A stretch of 18,339 bases of DNA from Gemmataceae bacterium (GTDB lineage Bacteria; Planctomycetota; Planctomycetia; Gemmatales; Gemmataceae), in contig CANLGS010000011.1 in the NCBI GenBank assembly GCA_947490035.1, positions 1 to 18,339 on the forward strand. Direction: 5' to 3'. Shown here in pieces: positions 1 to 6,935 of the stretch. Each line of letters opens with the position of its first letter. The first letter of the stretch is position 1. The notes beneath the pieces are model-generated. The model saw only the letters and a list, made by a program, of their open reading frames with translations, made no database searches and was not told the DNA's origin. Position numbers and translations under genes: made by a program.

Positions 1-170
1 CGTCGCGGGTGCGCGGCGCGCCGTCAGCGCGACCGGTGCGGCGTCGGTTCCCGGCGCGCCCGCGAAGTCACCCAGGGCGTTGCCCTGGGCTGAGAAGTGT
101 CACCCCTCCGGGGTACAAACCAACCCGGCGCTCGGCACGCTATCCGTCGCCTGCGCTTCCGGCACGCCCC
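1..170. other. Gene-poor left edge with a dispersed-type palindrome
   Basis: I can support no gene here. The forward frame beginning at base 1 ends at a TGA at 91-93 inside a palindrome, so the 3' end of a gene entering from the left is possible but unproven. Bases 71-78 (cccagggc) pair perfectly with 82-89 (gccctggg) around a 3-base loop, and a second small hairpin-like element (ccccTCcgggg) follows near 102-113. The stretch lies downstream of the HEAT-repeat gene, which ends at 171 on the minus strand, so the hairpin could help end its transcript. No run of T follows it in either direction. Confidence 0.4.
71..89. repeat. 8-bp perfect hairpin, 3-base loop
   Basis: The stem cccagggc/gccctggg is perfect and GC-rich. 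Followed by the ccccTCcgggg element, it resembles the short palindromic repeats dispersed in Gemmata-type genomes. Membership of a family is inference, because no second copy lies in this window. Confidence 0.5.
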
Positions 171-1403
171 TTACGGTTCCTTCTTCGGCTCCGGGTCTTT
201 CTTCGGGTCGGGGTCTTTCTTCGGCTCCGGCTTCTTCTCGATCTTGCGGATCGCGACCTCGGCCGCCTTGCGCACCAGCACCTGCGGGTCGGCCAGCCGA
301 AGACGCAGCACGGAAATCGTCTCCTTCGCGAGAGTCTTGACCGCTTCGTCGGTCGAAATCAGGTCGATGCCGAGGTGTTCGTAACCCAGCGCGGCGATCT
401 CGTCGATGAGCGCGAGCCGCACCTCGTAGTCGGGTTCCTTCACCGGGTCCAGCAGCGCGCGAAACTCCTTGAGCCTCGCCTTCACCCCCGTCGGCCCGAG
501 TGCCGAACCGAACGCCCGCACCGCGTCCACGCGGATGTCCTTCGTCGCGTCCGTCATAGCCATTTTGAGTAGTTCGTCCGCGGCCGGTGCCGACGCGGTG
601 CCGAACGCGCCGAGCGTCCGCACGGCGGCGCGGCGCACGTCGTCCTCCTTGTCGGCGAGAGCTGCCGTCAGCGCCCGCACGACCGCGCCGGACTTCTCCG
701 CGAGCAGCCCGATGGACGCGAGCAGTTCGCGCCGGATGTCGAGGTCTTTCTCGGTGCCGAGCATCGCGGCCATCGTCTCGGCGACGGTGCCCGCGCCCTC
801 CGGGGCGACGCGGCCCAGCGCGTAGACGGCGGCGGTGCGCACCGGCTTCTCCGCGTCCTTCAGCAGCGGAATGAGGTCGGGCGCGGTGGACTTGGCCGTC
901 GGGCCGGCGAGCGCCAAGGCTTCGGCGGCGGCGGCACGCACGCCGGGCTCGGGGTCTTTGAGGGCGACCGCGAGCGACCCGGCGCCGGCGGCGCACACGG
1001 CCGGGTACCGGGTCATCGCGGCGATGATCTCCTTGCGCACCCGCGACTCCGGCTCGGTCTTGAGTACGTCGATGAGCGGTTTCGCGCCGTAGGTCTCCAT
1101 GTCCTTCTCGCGCAGACCGGCGAGGACGATCGCGGCCTGCGCGCGGACGGCCGCGCTCTTGTCGGTGCGTAGCGCAACGGCGACGTGTTCGATGGCTTTC
1201 GTTTTGGGATCCGTGATCCAGAGCTTGCCCAGCGCCTCGACCGCCAGCGCGCGCTGCCGGACGGTGGCCTTCTCGTCCTGCGTGACGCCGACCCACTGGG
1301 AGAACGTCTTGCCCTCGTACACCGGGTCGTCTTCGGCGCGTGCGGCCCCCGTCGCGAGCGCGGCGAGCGCGCACAACCCGACAGCCCGTGCGGCAGCGAA
1401 CAT
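171..1403 (-). CDS. Secreted HEAT-repeat protein with Lys/Pro-rich tail
   Basis: The product is 410 aa. An N-terminal signal peptide (about residues 1-23, ending A-R-A before E-D-D) indicates export. From about residue 45 to 380 the protein is built of alanine- and leucine-rich helical pairs of HEAT/PBS-lyase type, with recurrent patterns such as VRxAAxxALG and DxxxxVRxxA. HEAT solenoids are protein-interaction scaffolds and no catalytic motif is visible. The C-terminus is a charged tail made of three six-residue units (EPKKDP, DPKKDP, EPKKEP). The start at 1403 is chosen because GAGGA lies about 8 bases upstream and a good signal peptide follows; the frame stays open upstream to 1517 but runs into a palindromic repeat. 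It is divergent from the LptD-like gene at 1702. The partner is unknown, so only the fold and location are called. Confidence 0.85.
   Translation of the reverse strand: MFAAARAVGLCALAALATGAARAEDDPVYEGKTFSQWVGVTQDEKATVRQRALAVEALGKLWITDPKTKAIEHVAVALRTDKSAAVRAQAAIVLAGLREKDMETYGAKPLIDVLKTEPESRVRKEIIAAMTRYPAVCAAGAGSLAVALKDPEPGVRAAAAEALALAGPTAKSTAPDLIPLLKDAEKPVRTAAVYALGRVAPEGAGTVAETMAAMLGTEKDLDIRRELLASIGLLAEKSGAVVRALTAALADKEDDVRRAAVRTLGAFGTASAPAADELLKMAMTDATKDIRVDAVRAFGSALGPTGVKARLKEFRALLDPVKEPDYEVRLALIDEIAALGYEHLGIDLISTDEAVKTLAKETISVLRLRLADPQVLVRKAAEVAIRKIEKKPEPKKDPDPKKDPEPKKEP
181..234 (-). repeat. Three 18-bp tandem units encoding the Lys/Pro tail
   Basis: Three 18-base units (181-198, 199-216, 217-234), each starting ttcttcgg, encode EPKKDP-type hexapeptides at the C-terminus of the HEAT-repeat protein. 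The units differ at a few bases. This is a plausible site of slippage and length variation between strains. Confidence 0.8.
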
Positions 1404-1482
1404 GATGCAGTCCTCGGAGAGGCGAAACGCCTTATCCGAATGATATGACGCCCGCGGCGCGCGGGTCAAACAGTTTCGGGAA

Positions 1483-1611
1483 GCGAATCGGGGTAGGTGC
1501 CGCTTGCCGAGCGGCACGGGCGAACCCCGCGTGGGAGCGACGCGGACATCCGGGAAACGATGCGAGTTGTGTGGCCGTGCCGCTCGGCAAGCGGCACCTA
1601 CTTCGATTCGC
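1483..1611. repeat. Inverted repeat pair, 37-base arms
   Basis: The left arm (1483-1519) and right arm (1575-1611) are reverse complements over 37 bases with two mismatches, and the central 27 bases match perfectly. The arms are separated by 55 bases. Each arm also contains a smaller self-complementary core (gccgcttgccgagcggc). The pair sits in the 298-base gap between the divergent HEAT-repeat and LptD-like genes. The design resembles a small non-coding palindromic element (MITE- or REP-like). No target-site duplication could be assigned. Confidence 0.8.
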
Positions 1612-1621
1612 GCAGCTCGCC

Positions 1622-1649
1622 TTGATTCGCCCGGCGCACGCGCTATAGT
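1622..1649 (+). promoter_or_regulatory. Candidate sigma-70-type promoter for the LptD-like gene
   Basis: TTGATT (1622-1627) and TATAGT (1644-1649) are separated by 16 bases, about 50 bases upstream of the ATG at 1702. This is a fair match to the -35/-10 consensus and stands out in GC-rich surroundings. It begins 11 bases after the inverted repeat ends. Function is inferred from pattern only. Confidence 0.45.
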
Positions 1650-1701
1650 CCCCGCCTTCGAGCGAGATCACCGTTTCGGCGTGGCCGCGTTATTGCGGCC
1701 G

Positions 1702-4497
1702 ATGAAGGGACACCGCGTGTTCAGCGGGCGGGCGATAACGTGGGCCGGGGTGGCGGTCGCGGCGCTTCTGGTAAGCGCGGCGGCCGGCCGCGCCCAACCG
1801 CGCCCGGCGGCGCGGTACACCGACGACCCGTTCGGCGGCGGGTTCTCGCTGCCGACCGACGGGCTGATGTCGCCGGTGCAGCCGGTGCCGCCGCGGACCG
1901 CGGACCAGCCGCCCCGCGACCCGGGCGGCATCCCCTACGAACCCGACTTCACGCTGCCCAACGGCGCCGTCATCCCGACGCCGCAGTCGAAGCAGTTGAA
2001 CTTCCAGTACATCCCCCGGTACGGCACCCCGCAGACCCAGGACGTGGTCGAGTTGCCCGACGGCACCCGGCGCATCCTGTTCACCGGCGGCGTCATCATC
2101 AACATCGCCACCCTGGACGGGAAGCAGACGACCGAGTTCGCGACCGACGAGGCGGTGGTGTGGGTGCGCGGCGGGGCGAAGGGCAACCCGAACGGCTTCG
2201 TCACCACCGGCGACGGCAAGACCGAGGTGGAAGTCTACCTGTCCGGCAACGTCATCATCCGCACCATGCAAAGCCCGCCGCCCGGGGTGCCGGTGCAGGG
2301 GCAGAAAGGGCGGACCGTCACGCAGACGCTTCGGGCCGAGCAGGTGTACTACGACGCGTCGCTGAACCGCGCGATCGCGCTGCGGGCCGACCTGGAGATG
2401 GCGGTCTCGGGCATCCCGGACCCGTTCCGCCTGAAGGGCGAAGAGGTGCGCCGGCTGGACCTGGAGAACTGGGAAGTGTTGAACGGCTCGGCGCACGCGA
2501 GCAAGTTGCCCAGCGACCCCGGCGTCCGGCTCGACGCCGACCGGTTCACCCTGAGCCAGCAGAAGGTGGTCCGGCGGAACGTGTTCGGCATCCCGTACCG
2601 CAACGCACTGACCGGCGACCCGCTCCAGGGGTTGGAGCAAATCGTAACGGGGACGAACGTGGTCACCCGGGTCGCGGGCATCCCGGTATTCTACCAGCCG
2701 CGGACGCGGTTCGACGCGACCGACCCGCTCGGCCCGCTGACCGGGTTGAGCGTCAGCCACAACCGCGTGTTCGGGACGCAACTGTACACCACCTTCGACG
2801 CGTTTGAACTGCTCGCGCTGCGCCCGCCGTCGGGCCACAAGTGGCGGCTCGACCTGGACTACCTGAGCAAGCGCGGCCCGGCGGGCGGCACGACGTACAC
2901 GTACAGCATCCCGCCGGCCGAGCCGGGCGAGTACTCGCCCGGCAACGGCATCATCAAGGGGTACGTCATCCATGACGACGGGTTCGACCAGTTGGGCGGC
3001 AACCGCGGCGCCGAGCCGGTCCCGCCGCTCGGAACCCGCGGCCGCGGCCTGTGGCGGCACCAACAGGAGATCGTGGAGGGGTTGTACTTCCAGGGGCAGG
3101 TCGCGTACCTGAGCGACAAGAACTTCCTGGAGCAGTTCTACAAGAACGAGTTCGACCTGGGTCCGAACCAGGAGACGTTCGCGTACCTGGCGTGGCAGCA
3201 GCGGAACTTCGGCGCGACCGTGCTGGCGGAGCAGCGGTTCGACCGCGGGTGGGTGACCGAGACGAACTGGCTCCCGCGGGTGGACGGGCACCTGATCGGC
3301 CAGACGTTCCTGGACGACTGGCTCGTGTACAACGCACGGGCGAACGCCGGCTACGCCCAGTTGCGGCCGACCGGGGTGCCGCCGTTCGCGGTGCTGCCCA
3401 CCGACCAGCGCGTCGAGGCCGGGCGGTTCGACTTGGTGCAGGAACTGAGCGTGCCGTTCGCGCTCGGCCCGGTGAAACTGGCCCCCTACGGCGTGCTCGA
3501 CCTGACCGAGTACACCAGCGACCTGAACGGCGACGAGATCGGCCGCGTGGTCGGCGGCGGCGGGGTGCGGGCGAGCGTCCCGTTCTCGCGGCTGTACGGC
3601 GACGTGAGCAGCGAACTGCTGAACCTGCGCGGCCTGTACCACAAGGCCGTGTTCGGCGCGAACTACCGGTATACGCGGTCGAACGAACCGTACAACCGGT
3701 TCCCGCAGTTCGACCGCCTCAACGACGACGCAGTGGATCAGGCGTACCGCAACATCACCCCATACCAGTCGCAACTGGTTCCGGGGCCGAACGGTGTGGC
3801 GCTGATGAACGGGCCGGGGTACAGCCCGTTCAACCCGCAGTTGTACGCCATCCGGCGGCAGGTAGAAAACCGCGTCGATACGATCGACAGCATCAACGTC
3901 CTCCAAGGCGACCTGCGCCAGCGGTTCCAGACGAAGCGCGGGTACCCGGGGCTGGAACACACGGTGGACTTCCTCACGTTCGACGTGTCGGCGTCGTACT
4001 TTCCGAACGCGACGCGGGACAACTTCGGGCACCCGTTCGCGTTCCTCGAGTACGGCACGGTGTGGAACGTCGGCGACCGCACCGCGCTGGTATCCAACGG
4101 CTGGTTCGAGCCGTACGAGGGCGGCAGCCGGTACTGGAACGCGGGCGTGTACCTGAGCCGCGCGGACCGCACCAACGTGTACCTCGGGTACCGCCAGACG
4201 GACCCGATCAACAGCAAGGCGGTACAGGTCTCGCTGGGGTACCAGTTGAGCACCCGGTACTACGTGAACCTCGGCGTGAACTACGACTTCGGCCTCCAGC
4301 AAGCGCTCACGAACTCGTTCACCCTGATCCGCACGGGCGCCGACCTGACGGCGACGTTCGGGGTCACCTACAACCCGCTGGTGACCAAGAACAACATCGG
4401 GTTCCAGTTTCTGATCGTGCCGAACTTGGCCTCGACGCTGGGCGGCCGGTTCGCGGGCAGTCCCGTGAGCAGTCAGCAGGCCAACAACCGGCGGTAG
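1702..4497 (+). CDS. LptD/OstA-like outer-membrane assembly protein
   Basis: The product is 931 aa. Residues 1 to about 31 form a signal peptide (hydrophobic AVAALLVSAAAG, then R-A-Q). Residues of about 90-330 look like an OstA/LptD periplasmic beta-strand domain: alternating strands around GGVIINIATLDGK, TDEAVVW, and a YYDASLNRAIALRADLE segment typical of OstA-like repeats. G-I-P-V-F-Y-Q-P at about residue 326 and a following L-x-Y-L-S-K-R-G segment resemble LptD, where the plug joins the barrel. The remaining roughly 570 residues are rich in alternating aromatic strands, as in a large beta-barrel. LptD delivers lipopolysaccharide-type lipid to the outer leaflet of the outer membrane; E. coli LptD is 784 aa, so this one is longer. 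It ends in N-N-R-R, not the aromatic residue common in barrels. Frame openness upstream to 1504 is ignored because it runs through the inverted repeat. A generic outer-membrane barrel is the alternative. Confidence 0.72.
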   Translation: MKGHRVFSGRAITWAGVAVAALLVSAAAGRAQPRPAARYTDDPFGGGFSLPTDGLMSPVQPVPPRTADQPPRDPGGIPYEPDFTLPNGAVIPTPQSKQLNFQYIPRYGTPQTQDVVELPDGTRRILFTGGVIINIATLDGKQTTEFATDEAVVWVRGGAKGNPNGFVTTGDGKTEVEVYLSGNVIIRTMQSPPPGVPVQGQKGRTVTQTLRAEQVYYDASLNRAIALRADLEMAVSGIPDPFRLKGEEVRRLDLENWEVLNGSAHASKLPSDPGVRLDADRFTLSQQKVVRRNVFGIPYRNALTGDPLQGLEQIVTGTNVVTRVAGIPVFYQPRTRFDATDPLGPLTGLSVSHNRVFGTQLYTTFDAFELLALRPPSGHKWRLDLDYLSKRGPAGGTTYTYSIPPAEPGEYSPGNGIIKGYVIHDDGFDQLGGNRGAEPVPPLGTRGRGLWRHQQEIVEGLYFQGQVAYLSDKNFLEQFYKNEFDLGPNQETFAYLAWQQRNFGATVLAEQRFDRGWVTETNWLPRVDGHLIGQTFLDDWLVYNARANAGYAQLRPTGVPPFAVLPTDQRVEAGRFDLVQELSVPFALGPVKLAPYGVLDLTEYTSDLNGDEIGRVVGGGGVRASVPFSRLYGDVSSELLNLRGLYHKAVFGANYRYTRSNEPYNRFPQFDRLNDDAVDQAYRNITPYQSQLVPGPNGVALMNGPGYSPFNPQLYAIRRQVENRVDTIDSINVLQGDLRQRFQTKRGYPGLEHTVDFLTFDVSASYFPNATRDNFGHPFAFLEYGTVWNVGDRTALVSNGWFEPYEGGSRYWNAGVYLSRADRTNVYLGYRQTDPINSKAVQVSLGYQLSTRYYVNLGVNYDFGLQQALTNSFTLIRTGADLTATFGVTYNPLVTKNNIGFQFLIVPNLASTLGGRFAGSPVSSQQANNRR

Positions 4498-4528
4498 CCG
4501 GCGACGTCGGCGGTTCGAGGTGTATCTC

Positions 4529-4951
4529 ATGCCCGCGGAAGTATGGAACGCGACCGACGACGAGCGGCCCGAGCGGAAGAAGCGGCGGCGGTGGCGCGAC
4601 AAGTTCCGCGAGGCGTTCCGCGGGGTGAAGCGCGGCGTCCGCGGGCAGTCCAGTTTCTCCGTCCACTTCTTCTTCGCGGTGGTGGCCCTCGCCGCCGCCG
4701 CCGCCCTGGAGTGCGATTACCGCGAGTGGTGTCTCGTGATCGGCTGCGTGGGTGCGGTGTTCGCGACGGAGCTGTTCAACAGTTCCATCGAGACGCTGTT
4801 CCGCGGGCTGGAGCAAGAGGCGCGGGACCGCGTGTACGGGTGTCTGGACATCGCCGCCGGTGCGGTCCTCGTCGCCGGGCTGACCTCCGCCGCGATCGGG
4901 ACGATCATCTTCGGCCGCAAACTCCTGCTGCTGTTCCACGTGTTGTCTTGA
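4529..4951 (+). CDS. DgkA-family diacylglycerol/undecaprenol kinase
   Basis: The product is 140 aa, the usual size of the prokaryotic DAGK family. A basic N-terminus (residues 13-40) leads into WRDKFREAFRGVKRG, then three predicted membrane segments (about 42-60, 66-84 and 108-128). The family signature E-x-x-N-(T/S)-x-I-E is present as E81-L-F-N84-S-S-I-E88, and the downstream D-x-A-A-G-A-V motif is D107-I-A-A-G-A-V. These membrane kinases phosphorylate diacylglycerol or undecaprenol in the inner membrane; which one cannot be told from sequence. ATG 4529 is preferred over the in-frame GTG at 4520 because GAGG at 4516-4519 is correctly spaced only for the ATG. It follows the LptD-like gene by 31 bases, so a joint envelope operon is likely. 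Its last codons and stop lie inside the left arm of an inverted repeat. Confidence 0.85.
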   Translation: MPAEVWNATDDERPERKKRRRWRDKFREAFRGVKRGVRGQSSFSVHFFFAVVALAAAAALECDYREWCLVIGCVGAVFATELFNSSIETLFRGLEQEARDRVYGCLDIAAGAVLVAGLTSAAIGTIIFGRKLLLLFHVLS

Positions 4952-5043
4952 GTGTGGTCCGCCACTCCGTGGCGGTCTTCTGCCTTTGGGCTGTGCAGAC
5001 GAAGAGAAGAATCGCCACGGAGTGGCGGGCTACTCTCAAGACA
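4944..5043. repeat. Imperfect inverted repeat spanning the kinase stop codon
   Basis: The left arm 4944-4980 and right arm 5006-5043 are reverse complements with an outer 9-base match (tgtcttgag), a 6-base mismatched segment, then a 16-base perfect match (ccgccactccgtggcg), and a partly matched end. The core itself is self-complementary (cgccac/gtggcg). The stop codon of the DgkA-like gene (4949-4951) is inside the left arm, so the element supplies the end of that gene. It fills most of the gap before sdhB. Confidence 0.8.
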
Positions 5044-5066
5044 CCGCGCGCTCCCGCGCGTAAAAT
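5038..5066 (+). promoter_or_regulatory. Possible promoter for sdhB
   Basis: AAGACA (5038-5043) and TAAAAT (5061-5066) are 17 bases apart, 28 bases before the sdhB ATG. The -10 is a good match and the -35 is moderate. The -35 hexamer is the outer edge of the right arm of the inverted repeat, so the repeat may contribute to the promoter. This is pattern-based only. Confidence 0.3.
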
Positions 5067-5093
5067 GCTCACGTACCACCCACGGGACCACCA

Positions 5094-5846
5094 ATGAAAC
5101 TCACGCTCCACGTCTGGCGACAGCCGTCGCGCACCGCCGCCGGGCGCATGGTTCCTTACGCACTCGACGGCGTCAGCCCGGACATGTCGTTCCTCGAAAT
5201 GCTGGACACGCTCAACGAGCAGTTGATTCACAAAGGCGAAGAGCCGGTCGCGTTCGACCACGACTGCCGCGAGGGCATCTGCGGCAGTTGCGCGATGATG
5301 ATTAACGGCCTCGCGCACGGCCCGGAGAAAGGCACCACCACCTGCCAACTTCACATGCGCAGTTTCGCCGACGGCGCGGAGTTGTACATCGAGCCGTGGC
5401 GCGCAGGTCCGTTCCCGGTGGTCAAGGATTTGGTGTGCGACCGCAGCGCCTTCGACCGCATCATTCAGTCGGGCGGGTACGTGAGCGTGAACACCGGCGG
5501 CGGCCCGGACGGCAACGCGCTGCCGGTGGCGAAACTCGACCAGGACCGCGCGATGGACGCGGCCGCGTGCATCGGTTGCGGCGCGTGTGTGGCCGCGTGC
5601 CCGAACGCCAGCGCGATGCTGTTCCTGAGCGCGAAGGTAAGCCACTTCGCGCAACTACCGCAGGGTCAACCGGAGCGAAGGGAACGTGTACGAACGATGG
5701 TGGCGACGCACGACCGCGAGGGCTTCGGGCACTGCACGAACATCAACGAGTGCGAGGCCGCGTGCCCGAAGGACATCAGCGTGGAGCACATCGCGCAGCT
5801 CAACCGCGACTTCATCGCCAGCACCGTCAGCGCCGCGGTGAAGTGA
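5094..5846 (+). CDS. sdhB: Succinate dehydrogenase/fumarate reductase iron-sulfur subunit
   Basis: The product is 250 aa, normal for the family. All cluster ligands are visible: [2Fe-2S] by C58, C63, C66 and C84 (CREGICGSC then C); [4Fe-4S] by C159, C162, C165 and C224; and [3Fe-4S] by C169, C214 and C220. The spacing of the last seven cysteines matches the family closely. The subunit passes electrons from the flavoprotein subunit SdhA to the membrane quinone site, linking the TCA cycle to respiration. No sdhA or sdhC is adjacent: upstream is a lipid kinase, downstream is an unrelated convergent gene, so the other subunits must be elsewhere. The ribosome-binding site is weak (acccacggg). Stand-alone function in another complex is possible but the cysteine pattern is fully standard. 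Confidence 0.95.
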   Translation: MKLTLHVWRQPSRTAAGRMVPYALDGVSPDMSFLEMLDTLNEQLIHKGEEPVAFDHDCREGICGSCAMMINGLAHGPEKGTTTCQLHMRSFADGAELYIEPWRAGPFPVVKDLVCDRSAFDRIIQSGGYVSVNTGGGPDGNALPVAKLDQDRAMDAAACIGCGACVAACPNASAMLFLSAKVSHFAQLPQGQPERRERVRTMVATHDREGFGHCTNINECEAACPKDISVEHIAQLNRDFIASTVSAAVK

Positions 5847-5872
5847 GTGACAACGCTGTTGGACCGAATTCA

Positions 5873-6910
5873 CTACCTCCACGTCAGGTACTTTACGTCT
5901 CGGTAGTAGGGCGAATCTCGGAGGAGTTGCACCCCCTGCTCGCTGATCGCATTCGACACGACGACGAGATGTCGGATTGCCTGCCCTCCGGGCCACGTGG
6001 CGAGCAACCGCGCGCCGTCGTCGGTCAGCGCGTTATATTGGAGGTCGAGTCGGCGAAGCGTTGTCGGCACGCCGCCAGCAAGCAGAAGCCTTAATCCCCT
6101 ATCTCCCAACTCCGAGTAATCCAGAGCGAGCCATTCGAGCCGAGGGAACTGGTGCCACGGGAACAGTCCGAATGTCCCGCCAGGGAACGACTGTCCGGGG
6201 GCGAGCGTCACGCCAAGAGCGCGAAGGTTGCCCGCGATCGGAGCCGCCGCAATCACCTGAAGAATTTGACCGTCGAGACGGTAGGGGCCGTTGTGAAAAT
6301 AGTTGAGCCACAAGCTCTCAAGAGGGGCGGCAACTGCCGAGTTCAGGAACTCTGCCAGCACAGACGGCACGATTGGCAATCCCGTTATCGCGAGAGTGCG
6401 AAGATGCCGCAAGTGCGCAGCACCGGCCAGCCACCCGAATAACTCTTCGGGCGGAGCCTTCCCCATCCGCAGGTCGAGTTTGACCACTCGCGTCAGAAGC
6501 GACGAGTCGAGGACCGGTCTCGAAGCCTGCGACACGTCCAACACCGTGACCTCCCACTGCGGGGCAGTATCGAAATCGCCCACGCGAAGGCGCAAAAACG
6601 CCTTCGTGGAGAATCGCCGGCCGGGCAAGATGAACCCGCGGGAGAATCTCTCCTGCCGAGACGATCCCGGCACTTCGCTCCGCCAAGTGGTGCCAAAAGC
6701 TTTCTTCAAGCGTTCCTCGGCATGGAGCAACGCGAGCTTCCGCGGTGAATCGTCCCAGTAGCCGAGGTTCGCTGCTTCAACCTGCACGCGAATAAACTCG
6801 GCCCGCTCGGCTTGTCCGTTCTCTTGAAGCCAATCGGAGTACGCCAGGCGCACGGTGTCATCGTGCGGGTGTTCCCAGATCGCCGCGAGGAGTGCTTTCT
6901 CGTCGGACAT
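5873..6910 (-). CDS. TIGR02996-domain protein with leucine-rich repeats
   Basis: The product is 345 aa with no signal peptide. Residues 1 to about 45 (ALLAAIWEHPHDDTVRLAYSD, then WLQENG and RAEFIRVQ) match the TIGR02996 repeat-companion domain, which is expanded in Gemmata and some Myxococcales and usually precedes repeat regions. Residues of about 150-345 contain leucine-rich repeats (LRTLAITGLP, LEWLALDYSELGDRGLRLLL, LRRLDLQYNALTDDGARLL) of the type seen in internalin/ribonuclease-inhibitor proteins. Its role is unknown; such proteins are presumed to bind other proteins. It is last in the minus-strand run, 25 bases after holA, with a small hairpin in that gap. Its codons look less G/C-biased than those of its neighbours, which suggests a faster-evolving or acquired gene. 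It converges on sdhB with 26 bases between stops. Confidence 0.85.
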   Translation of the reverse strand: MSDEKALLAAIWEHPHDDTVRLAYSDWLQENGQAERAEFIRVQVEAANLGYWDDSPRKLALLHAEERLKKAFGTTWRSEVPGSSRQERFSRGFILPGRRFSTKAFLRLRVGDFDTAPQWEVTVLDVSQASRPVLDSSLLTRVVKLDLRMGKAPPEELFGWLAGAAHLRHLRTLAITGLPIVPSVLAEFLNSAVAAPLESLWLNYFHNGPYRLDGQILQVIAAAPIAGNLRALGVTLAPGQSFPGGTFGLFPWHQFPRLEWLALDYSELGDRGLRLLLAGGVPTTLRRLDLQYNALTDDGARLLATWPGGQAIRHLVVVSNAISEQGVQLLRDSPYYRDVKYLTWR

Positions 6911-6918
6911 GTGTCACT

Positions 6919-6932
6919 CGGCTGCACAGCCG
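6919..6932. repeat. Small hairpin between holA and the LRR gene
   Basis: cggctg CA cagccg is a 6-bp stem lying four bases beyond the holA stop (6936-6938, minus strand) and just ahead of the LRR gene start. On the minus strand the surrounding sequence reads gtaggagcggctgtgcagcc, which resembles the gtaggtgccgct opening of the arms at 1483-1611. It may therefore be a relative of that repeat. It could attenuate holA read-through or shape the LRR gene's translation start. Confidence 0.5.
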
Positions 6933-6935
6933 CTC

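Noticed and set aside
1404..1701. A small gene in the gap containing the 37-base inverted repeats.
   Set aside because: Frames here are open only because of base composition, pass through both arms, and have no ribosome-binding site.
1690..4602. A 970-codon open frame antisense to the LptD-like gene.
   Set aside because: It is Arg/Val/His-rich with no domain, signal or ribosome-binding site, and mirrors the G/C-biased codons of the sense gene.
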